From contig JAISMA010000127.1 in assembly GCA_031276985.1 (NCBI GenBank), positions 1 to 10,528 of the forward strand: DNA of 10,528 nucleotides, read 5' to 3'. Every line of letters starts with the position of its first letter. Positions within the stretch are counted from its first letter, which is position 1. Of this stretch, positions 1-5,453 are shown one piece after another. A program made the translations under genes and the position numbers. The notes under the pieces were generated by a model, which was not told where the DNA came from, searched no databases, and was given only the letters and a program-made list of their open reading frames with translations. This DNA comes from Helicobacteraceae bacterium. GTDB lineage: Bacteria; Campylobacterota; Campylobacteria; Campylobacterales; SZUA-545.

Positions 1-65
1 TTGTACGCCATTGCGATAAACAGCAGAATAAACACAATTGCCGCCGCAACGATAATGCCCCACAT
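1..65 (-). CDS. Partial gene: N-terminus of a membrane-anchored protein of unknown function
   Basis: Only the first 21 codons are present; the gene runs off the left edge. The start is an ATG at 65-63, preceded five bases upstream by a perfect Shine-Dalgarno AGGAGG (plus-strand cctcct at 71-76), which makes this a convincing real start. The visible peptide begins MWGIIVAAAIVFILLFIAM and is almost entirely hydrophobic, so it is an uncleaved signal anchor or first membrane helix with a very short cytoplasmic head. It lies 111 bases downstream of glcD in the same direction and could be read from the same transcript or from its own promoter. I do not recognise the family from so short a fragment and give no function. 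Confidence 0.6.
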   Translation of the reverse strand, partial: MWGIIVAAAIVFILLFIAMAY

Positions 66-176
66 TGAGCCCTCCTAATTTTGACCGCGCTTATTCTGAC
101 ACGCGCGCGCTTAGTTTACGTAGCGAAAGCGCTTCAAGCGATGCATAAAATGACAGAATGGGCGATTGCGGGGCGT
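66..176. other. Intergenic gap between glcD and the next gene
   Basis: This 111-base spacer holds the ribosome binding site of the left-edge gene (71-76) and otherwise only short GC-alternating runs and small imperfect inverted repeats. I see no convincing terminator with a U tract and no clear -35/-10 pair, so read-through from glcD is possible. Confidence 0.4.
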
Positions 177-1559
177 TTATAGTCCCATTTTGCCCGGATT
201 TAGGATATTGTTTGGGTCGATCGCGTTTTTTATGGTTCTAAAAAAATTCATTTCGCTTTGACTGAACGCCATGTTCATAAACGGCGCTTTGCTAACGCCT
301 ATTCCATGCTCGCCGCTAAGCGTGCCTTCAAGATCGACCGCCGCCTCGAAGATGTCTCGCACGGCTTTTTCGGCGTTGTGATAACGTACCATGTCTTGTC
401 TGTTTGTCATAACATTGACATGCACGTTTCCGTCGCCCGTATGCCCAAAGCATGGAATTTGATGATCGTATTTCTCGCCGATTGCGGTTATGCGTTTTAA
501 TAGTTCGGGCAACGCGCTTCTTGGCACGGTTATATCTTCGTTTAGCTTGGTTGGACCATAAACTTTTAAGCTCTGGCTGGCGTTTCTACGGGCAAACCAT
601 ATAGCGTCGCGTTCCATATCGTTTTTTGCGACAAAAAAAGCGCCGCAACCGTTTTCTTTGAACACTTGTTGCAATGTTTCTATCTGCCACAAAATATCGG
701 CTTCTACGTTGCCGTCCACTTCTGTTATGAGTAACGCGCCCGCGTCGATTGGCAAGCCTTTTTTATATGCAGTTTCCACCGCTTTTATTGTGAGATTATC
801 TAAAAACTCCATTGCCACCGGCGTTACGCCGTTTATAAACGATTTATAAGTCGCGCTCATCGCCGCCGCTACGCTTGAAAAAACTCCCATTGCCGTTAGC
901 GTTAATTTCGGTTTTGGCAGTAGTTTTAGCGTTATTTCCGTGATAACCGCGAGAGTGCCTTCGGAAGCGCACAAAAGTCCCGCGACGTTGTAGCCCGCCA
1001 CGTCTTTAATAGTTTTTTTGCCCGCGCGAATTAGCTCGCCGTTTGGCAGTACGGCTCTTAACGCAAGCACGAAGTTTTTTGTTATGCCGTATTTTGCGGC
1101 GCGCATTCCTCCCGCGTTTTCGCTTACGTTTCCGCCGATCGTGCTGTAATCTTGACTTGCGGGATCGGGCGGATAAAACAGTCCATGCGCTTCGACCGCG
1201 TTTTGTAGATCTTTATTTATTACCGCAGGTTGAACTCGCGCCAGCATATTTTCAAAATCTATTTCCAAAATTTTGTTCATATGCTTTTCAAGCGCTAAAA
1301 CCGCGCCGCCTTGCGCGCTTAACGATCCGCCCGTAAAACCGCTTCCAGCGCCGCGAGGCGTTATGGGGATTTTGTGCTGGTTAGCGTACTTTAAGATTGC
1401 TTGCACGTCCGCTTCGTTTCTTGGAAAAATTACCGCATCCGGAAGAAAAGTTTGGCGCGTCGCGTCGTAGGAATAAGCTTGACGATGTGGTTGATCTATA
1501 TAGCAGTTGTCTGAGCCGACGATTCGCGAGAACGCTTCATAATGATTCTTGAAGGTCAT
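177..1559 (-). CDS. glcD: FAD-linked oxidase, GlcD-type (glycolate / D-lactate oxidase subunit)
   Basis: A 460-residue flavoprotein of the VAO/PCMH FAD-binding family. It is expected to oxidise a 2-hydroxy acid (glycolate to glyoxylate, or D-lactate to pyruvate) and pass electrons to the quinone pool at the inner membrane. The FAD-binding domain shows PRGAGSGFTGG (68-78) and TIGGNVSENAGG (140-151). The C-terminal FAD-oxidase domain shows HTGDGNVH (373-380), typical of the metal-site motif in D-2-hydroxyacid dehydrogenases, then EHGIG (417-421) and the closing DPNNILNPGK (448-457). The length equals that of Helicobacter and Campylobacter GlcD. The ATG overlaps the upstream stop as TAATG, with AAGGAG seven bases before it, so it is translationally coupled to the PgbA-domain gene. 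No glcE or glcF partner is in the window. The exact substrate cannot be read from sequence. Confidence 0.93.
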   Translation of the reverse strand: MTFKNHYEAFSRIVGSDNCYIDQPHRQAYSYDATRQTFLPDAVIFPRNEADVQAILKYANQHKIPITPRGAGSGFTGGSLSAQGGAVLALEKHMNKILEIDFENMLARVQPAVINKDLQNAVEAHGLFYPPDPASQDYSTIGGNVSENAGGMRAAKYGITKNFVLALRAVLPNGELIRAGKKTIKDVAGYNVAGLLCASEGTLAVITEITLKLLPKPKLTLTAMGVFSSVAAAMSATYKSFINGVTPVAMEFLDNLTIKAVETAYKKGLPIDAGALLITEVDGNVEADILWQIETLQQVFKENGCGAFFVAKNDMERDAIWFARRNASQSLKVYGPTKLNEDITVPRSALPELLKRITAIGEKYDHQIPCFGHTGDGNVHVNVMTNRQDMVRYHNAEKAVRDIFEAAVDLEGTLSGEHGIGVSKAPFMNMAFSQSEMNFFRTIKNAIDPNNILNPGKMGL

Positions 1560-2233
1560 TAGAACTCCTTTATAAGTCGTTTGTAATATGCGTCAAACGC
1601 GATGTTTTGATCGCTTTTTACGCCTAAACGATTGAAAAACGGCAACGCCGATTTGGAGTTTGCGCCTTCGCCTGATAAAACCTCAATCGCCGCGAAAGTT
1701 TGGCAATCTACTAAATAATCGCCGTCGTTAAACGCGAAAACAATTGTTCCGACAAGATAACGATTGCAAAACTCCTGAAAATCGCTAATTTCCGGCTCGG
1801 TTTTATCCTCTTTTGCAAGTTGATGAGCAAGCAGATCGGGGTGCATAAAGTTTAGATCGGGGCGTTTTGATTGCGCGCGCACTAAACGATCGACGTTTGG
1901 CGCGATTGCGATCGCGTTTTTTCCTAGCGGCGCAAATAGCGCTTTGTCGCCTTTGCGAACGGGGAGCGTAAGCGTTGGAATCGAGTTTTGATCGTAAAGC
2001 GTAAAAGGCTCGCATTTTAGCTGCGCCGACGATGCGTCCGCGCTTATAGTCGCGCATTTAGCGCTTATCGTTTCGCCGCCGTCGTATTCGTAAATAACAA
2101 TCGCGCTCATGCCCGCCTTTGCGCCATTTATGGCGGCTTTTACTTCGCCGCGATCGACGGAAACAATTTTGCCTTCCACGCTTGCAAACGCGGTTATTGT
2201 AAGCGCCAAAATTAAATGTAAAATTCGTATCAA
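1559..2233 (-). CDS. PgbA-like protein with plasminogen-binding N-terminal domain, short form
   Basis: A 224-residue exported protein. Residues 1-18 form a signal peptide (MIRILHLILALTITAFAS), and the rest resembles the N-terminal domain of Helicobacter pylori PgbA (HP0508), with the family-like start VEGKIVSVDRGEV and an FCNRYLVG-FNDGDY stretch near residues 155-175. Placement supports this: it sits directly before and overlaps glcD, as HP0508 precedes HP0509 in H. pylori. From memory, H. pylori PgbA is about twice as long, and its plasminogen binding was attributed to the C-terminal part with a terminal lysine. This protein lacks that part and ends in KEF, so host plasminogen binding should not be assumed. 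The start is TTG at 2233-2231, with AAAGGA a few bases upstream and the signal peptide following at once. Most likely a periplasmic protein of unknown core role. Confidence 0.75.
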   Translation of the reverse strand: MIRILHLILALTITAFASVEGKIVSVDRGEVKAAINGAKAGMSAIVIYEYDGGETISAKCATISADASSAQLKCEPFTLYDQNSIPTLTLPVRKGDKALFAPLGKNAIAIAPNVDRLVRAQSKRPDLNFMHPDLLAHQLAKEDKTEPEISDFQEFCNRYLVGTIVFAFNDGDYLVDCQTFAAIEVLSGEGANSKSALPFFNRLGVKSDQNIAFDAYYKRLIKEF

Positions 2234-2247
2234 AGTTGTTCCTTTAT

Positions 2248-2670
2248 TTACCTGTAAAGATAATAATTTAGCTTAGTTCCGCGATCGCTTTGGACGAAAT
2301 CAAACGCCGCGACTTTATCGTCGTATTCGATATTGACGCTTAACTCTTTTTCGCTCTTCCAATAATAACCGATCGTCAGTTTTTCCGTAATTCGATCGAG
2401 CGTATTTTCGCCCGCTATAAGCTCTACGCGCAGGTTTTTATAACCGTCGTCGTTTGGATATTGAGATAATATCTCGTTTCTAAAACTTTTATACGCTTCG
2501 ATTGCGCGATGATGAGCGTAAAAACATGCGTAACTAAACGCATAACCCGTTTCAATATCGCTATGGTTGAATTTTTCGCATTTTGCGCCCAAAAAATTAT
2601 CGTCCGCGAAAACGACGCAAAACGCCGCCAAAAACGCGCACAAAAACCGCGATAATCTAAAATCGATCAT
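2248..2670 (-). CDS. Small secreted hypothetical protein
   Basis: A 140-residue protein I do not recognise. I chose the ATG at 2670-2668 over an ATG 33 bases further upstream because AAGGAG (plus-strand 2676-2681) sits at the right distance and the product then begins with a clean signal peptide (basic head, hydrophobic core at 9-21, predicted cleavage after VFA at residue 22). The mature part of about 118 residues is soluble, with two cysteines (31 and 49) that could form a disulfide in the periplasm, an aromatic-rich helix-like region around residues 42-62, and beta-rich alternating sequence toward the C-terminus, which ends YYLYR. It is the first gene of a unit with the PgbA-domain protein (14-base gap) and glcD, behind a TATAAT candidate at 2719-2724. 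It may be a lineage-specific envelope protein. Confidence 0.75.
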   Translation of the reverse strand: MIDFRLSRFLCAFLAAFCVVFADDNFLGAKCEKFNHSDIETGYAFSYACFYAHHRAIEAYKSFRNEILSQYPNDDGYKNLRVELIAGENTLDRITEKLTIGYYWKSEKELSVNIEYDDKVAAFDFVQSDRGTKLNYYLYR

Positions 2671-2675
2671 TTCAG

Positions 2676-2681
2676 CTCCTT
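2676..2681 (-). promoter_or_regulatory. Ribosome binding site that sets the start of the secreted hypothetical gene
   Basis: Read on the minus strand this is AAGGAG, six bases before the ATG at 2670. The alternative upstream ATG at 2703 has no comparable site, so the shorter protein with an immediate signal peptide is preferred. Confidence 0.7.
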
Positions 2682-2682
2682 T

Positions 2683-2698
2683 TTGGCAAATTGGCAAA
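2683..2698. repeat. Tandem 8-bp direct repeat TTGGCAAA x2 in the 5' leader
   Basis: Two exact head-to-tail copies of TTGGCAAA lie between the candidate -10 box (2719-2724) and the ribosome binding site (2676-2681) of the minus-strand unit. They would be in the 5' untranslated leader, where they could be an operator or have no function. The unit is short and could arise by chance in an AT-rich leader. Confidence 0.45.
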
Positions 2699-2718
2699 AT
2701 CACGCCGCCAAAACGCGA

Positions 2719-2724
2719 ATTATA
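2719..2724 (-). promoter_or_regulatory. Candidate sigma-70 -10 box (TATAAT) for the hypothetical/pgbA-like/glcD unit
   Basis: The minus strand reads TATAAT exactly here, about 49 bases upstream of the ATG at 2670, giving an expected leader of roughly 40 bases. There is no clear TTGACA 17 bases upstream, but the -35 element is known to be poorly conserved for the housekeeping sigma factor in Campylobacterota. It is the best promoter match I saw. Confidence 0.5.
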
Positions 2725-2835
2725 ACCGATTTTGGCTGTTTGTTCGTCGCCTGTTGCGAGAGAAAAGCGGCGATCAATTTTTAAGCGCCGATTTTACGCG
2801 AAATCGGGTAATCTATCCGCAAAAAAAGGAATGCC

Positions 2836-3393
2836 ATGCAAGATCGAGCCGCAATCGTATCGCAATTGCTCTCGCGTCCCGCTTCCTCTGAAGCGTTAGC
2901 CGATCCAAATCGCTTGATTTTGGCGAGTCTGATCGCGGGACGATTTTTGGGCGAGGGCGCGCTTGACGCTTCGCTTGGACTGGATCAAAAAAACCTTGAC
3001 GATCTATGGTCGAGCTACTTTCGCGGACGCAAATTGGAGTTGCCCGATCAAGCGACGGACGAACTTTTGGAGCGTCAAGATTTGGCAAAGCTGTTGCTAT
3101 CGTATCGCGCCTGTAGATTTGCGTCCGAAATCTGGCTTGCCGCGATAACGGCGCAAGCGTGCGCGGGCAAAAGGCATTTGTGGCGCGATCTTGGTCTGGC
3201 AAGCCGCGCCGAACTTAGCGCTTTACTTTTCAACGCTTTTCCCGAATTCGCCAAACAAAATACGGGCGATATGCGCTGGAAAAAGTTTTTATATCGGCTT
3301 TATTGCATTAGCGAGGGGATATATGTTTGCCCTTCGCCCTCGTGCGCCGAATGCGGCGATCGCGATCGCTGTTTCGCGCCCGAAACCGATTAA
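2836..3393 (+). CDS. nifQ: NifQ, molybdenum donor for nitrogenase FeMo-cofactor assembly
   Basis: A 185-residue cytosolic protein of the NifQ family. The signature is the C-terminal cysteine cluster C-x4-C-x2-C-x5-C (Cys165, 170, 173, 179), preceded by the family block MRWKKFLYR and by LWRDLGL..RAELSALL...FP. In characterised homologues the cysteines hold a Mo-Fe-S cluster that delivers molybdenum to the NifEN/NifH scaffold during FeMo-co synthesis. Length is normal and all four cysteines are present, so it looks intact. The ATG at 2836 has AAGGA (2826-2830) five bases upstream; an ATG at 2831 is out of frame. It is monocistronic here: divergent from the secreted hypothetical gene and convergent with the Cache gene. 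I found no sigma-54 -24/-12 element in the 165-base divergent gap, so NifA-type control is not evident. No other nif gene lies in the window. Confidence 0.92.
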   Translation: MQDRAAIVSQLLSRPASSEALADPNRLILASLIAGRFLGEGALDASLGLDQKNLDDLWSSYFRGRKLELPDQATDELLERQDLAKLLLSYRACRFASEIWLAAITAQACAGKRHLWRDLGLASRAELSALLFNAFPEFAKQNTGDMRWKKFLYRLYCISEGIYVCPSPSCAECGDRDRCFAPETD

Positions 3394-3430
3394 CGAGGTA
3401 ACGCTAAAAAGTAGCCGCAAGCGATCAACG

Positions 3431-3449
3431 GAGATCGCGTTGCGATCTC
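3431..3449. terminator. Hairpin between convergent genes (possible bidirectional terminator)
   Basis: A perfect 8-bp inverted repeat, GAGATCGC / GCGATCTC with a 3-base GTT loop, lies between the nifQ stop and the Cache-gene stop. A bidirectional terminator is plausible at this position, but no U tract follows directly on either strand. The nearest plus-strand T7 is about 24 bases further on, at 3474-3480. Intrinsic termination is therefore uncertain. Confidence 0.4.
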
Positions 3450-3458
3450 GCGCTAACG

Positions 3459-4382
3459 CTAATCGGATTCGCGTTTTTTTGGTTTTCTTCCGTTTGTAAG
3501 ATACATATATATCGCAAGTCCAACAAGCAACGTAGTAACCGCGCAAACAAGATAAACGGCGTATATAATTTGCTCCGTTTCGTCTCTGGCGGCAAACTTA
3601 AATACAAACATCAGAGCCTCGATCGCAAGCGCTATTACGATCGAGCCTAGAAATCTTACCATGGTCTTATGTATGTCGCTGTTTTTTTCGTTTTTGCTGT
3701 AACCTAGCACCTCTTCTTCAAATATAGTTTTGACAAGATCGAAAATAGCCAATGAAAGCGTTAATAAGATTGTGGATTTGAACATATCCTCGGTGTTTAT
3801 GTTAGTAGGGCTAATGCCATGCAGAAAAAAGTTTTCAATCCCGTGCATAAAAACGACGGCAGCCACCATAAGCAACGCGAAGGCAAAGAGCGAATAAACG
3901 ATTTTTGAAAAAGCGGTAAATAGGCGATCGAGCTTTGTGGTTTGGCATATTTTTATGATATTTGTAAGCGACACGTCAATGCATATAACATACAGCAGAG
4001 TGCCGCTTTCATTGTATAGCGGAAAACTAGCCGTTACGCATAGATCATTGGTTAAACTAGAAGGATATGGATCGGTTAATATGCAGCGCTTTTCTTTTAC
4101 GGCGCGGTAGTAATAGGCTTTTGAGTTTCTAGAGCTTCCTTTGCCTACGCGAAATTGCGGATCATTTGAGATATTATCTATTATCTGCTTGCCTTTTGGA
4201 TCAAGCACGTATATAGCGTCAAAACTATTTACTTCATGAGCGATTTTGTCTAGTTGAACAAGCACGCTTTCAAGTACTGGTTCAGGCATTCGGTTATGCA
4301 AATTGCGCGTAAAAAGATAGGTTAAATACGCTCTTGCCTGATACCTGATTTCGGCAAACCGCCTAATTTCTTTAATAATCAT
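3459..4382 (-). CDS. Cache (PDC) sensor-domain membrane protein without an output domain
   Basis: A 307-residue protein. Residues 35-140 form a PAS-like Cache/PDC ligand-sensing domain, with FDAIYVLD (54-61), the ligand-pocket-type block AYYYRAVKE (89-97), TDPYPS (103-108) and the closing TASFPLYN...LLYVICIDVS (117-138). Four hydrophobic helices follow, at about 159-183, 203-221, 245-266 and 272-296, then a basic tail (KPKKRESD). There is no histidine kinase, GGDEF or chemoreceptor signalling region. I recall this arrangement as a family common in Campylobacterota, of unknown role. There is no hydrophobic segment before the Cache domain, so the domain may face the cytoplasm, unlike most Cache sensors. 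Translation probably starts at the ATG at 4382-4380, preceded by GGAA within AAAGGAACGCG. It is the last gene of the minus-strand run, 69 bases after the 323-aa gene. Confidence 0.82.
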   Translation of the reverse strand: MIIKEIRRFAEIRYQARAYLTYLFTRNLHNRMPEPVLESVLVQLDKIAHEVNSFDAIYVLDPKGKQIIDNISNDPQFRVGKGSSRNSKAYYYRAVKEKRCILTDPYPSSLTNDLCVTASFPLYNESGTLLYVICIDVSLTNIIKICQTTKLDRLFTAFSKIVYSLFAFALLMVAAVVFMHGIENFFLHGISPTNINTEDMFKSTILLTLSLAIFDLVKTIFEEEVLGYSKNEKNSDIHKTMVRFLGSIVIALAIEALMFVFKFAARDETEQIIYAVYLVCAVTTLLVGLAIYMYLTNGRKPKKRESD

Positions 4383-4451
4383 TCGCGTTCCTTTCGCAAA
4401 AAAGAATTGGCGATCTTAGCGCTTTTAGGCTTATTTGCCAACCGCCGCGTA

Positions 4452-5423
4452 TCAATTCGCGTTTTGCAAACGATTATTTTCTTGAAGTTTGACCGTTCCG
4501 TCGGCGGGATCGTAAAGCCAATATCTGCCTATATGCAATTCGCAACCCGTATGGGAGATGTTATTTGTGGCGGGTCCCGTTATTTTAGTTTTGTCGTCTA
4601 GCGCTTGCGTCTTCCAACCCTCTCTCGTTTCAGAATCTAATACTAACGCTAACGCCGTAGTTCCTCTTTGGAGATCGCTATCATTTGAGTTTTGCGCCGC
4701 GATCGGTTTATCCCAAGATTCGATACTTAAAGCGGTCGGATAGCCGCTTATATCATTTGAACTATGCTTGCGTTTGGCGCTTAAGAGCGTTACCAAATAA
4801 GATTTGCCTTGTTTATCAAAAATTGTTATGTTTGTATCATTCGTCGCTTTAACCAAAAAACCAACGCGAATCGCAGGCAATGACGAGCGAATAGAACGGA
4901 CGCCTTTTTTTTCTTGAGGTATGGATAGAATATTTTCATAAGGCGGCAATTTCAAATCGAGCAACGTTTGTTTAATGGTCTCTCTAATGTTGAAAGAGAT
5001 TATATCTATATCGGGATCGATTTTGGCTGCTTCGCTAAAAATATCGTCGGCAGTTTTTCCGTTAAAAAAACTTAACGCCTCTTTGCGTTTAGCGGATGCC
5101 GCGTTATCAATTGCTTCATTGAAACGTTTTTGTTCTTCTTTTACAAGCATTTCTTTAGCAAAAAGTTCGGCGCTAAACGCCAAACGCGTTGCGTATTCAT
5201 TAGAGTATTTTGATCTCAAAACAAATTTGAATATAGCGCTAAATCGTTGCCCTTCATTTTCGTCGGAAAATTCCTCCGCGATTTTTTGCGCCGAATCCAT
5301 TAGCGCTTCCTCGCTGCTACCGTCTAATTTCAACGGGTTATCGTAAAGCGCTAAAAATAACGCGATAGCAATAACAAATGCGTAAATCGCAAAACTCGTC
5401 GTATTGTTTTTATCGCTTTTCAT
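4452..5423 (-). CDS. TM-anchored hypothetical protein with DUF6694-like N-terminal region
   Basis: A 323-residue protein with a short basic head, one hydrophobic helix at about 11-27 (signal anchor) and a long extracytoplasmic part. Residues 33-130 (LDGSSEEALMDSAQKIAEEF ... FFNGKTADDIFSEAAKI) resemble, by recall, the small DUF6694 family of exported proteins, which share an 'SSEEAL' start and a 'GKTA(D/E)' block. That region is helical and charged. The C-terminal half (about 170-323) has no match I recognise; it is polar and beta-rich and contains WKTQ and GRYWLYDPADG. The start is the ATG at 5423-5421, preceded by AAAAGGG; the alternative ATG at 5430 is out of frame. It begins 30 bases after res and is probably cotranscribed with mod-res. 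It could be a restriction-system accessory gene or an unrelated envelope protein. Confidence 0.7.
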   Translation of the reverse strand: MKSDKNNTTSFAIYAFVIAIALFLALYDNPLKLDGSSEEALMDSAQKIAEEFSDENEGQRFSAIFKFVLRSKYSNEYATRLAFSAELFAKEMLVKEEQKRFNEAIDNAASAKRKEALSFFNGKTADDIFSEAAKIDPDIDIISFNIRETIKQTLLDLKLPPYENILSIPQEKKGVRSIRSSLPAIRVGFLVKATNDTNITIFDKQGKSYLVTLLSAKRKHSSNDISGYPTALSIESWDKPIAAQNSNDSDLQRGTTALALVLDSETREGWKTQALDDKTKITGPATNNISHTGCELHIGRYWLYDPADGTVKLQENNRLQNAN

Positions 5424-5453
5424 AGCCCATAACCCTTTTCTTTTGTTGTTGTC

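Noticed and set aside
2248..2670. DNA/RNA non-specific endonuclease fragment, suggested by a cysteine/aromatic pattern (FLGAKC, GYAFSYAC) and an SDRG string near the end
   Set aside because: The catalytic DRGH-type motif is not formed (SDRGT), the protein is far too short, and the resemblance is only a few residues.
2671..2703. ATG at 2703 as the start of the secreted hypothetical protein
   Set aside because: It would put 11 extra residues before the signal peptide and lacks a Shine-Dalgarno; AAGGAG directly precedes the ATG at 2670.
2704..2835. Sigma-54 (-24/-12) promoter for nifQ
   Set aside because: A GG appears in TTTTGGCTG, but no GC follows at the required spacing; no match to the TGGC-N8-TTGC pattern was found.
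2813..3202. 129-codon reading frame antisense to nifQ
   Set aside because: It lies wholly opposite the conserved nifQ frame, has low-complexity arginine-rich content and no ribosome binding site. It is a by-product of the nifQ codon pattern.
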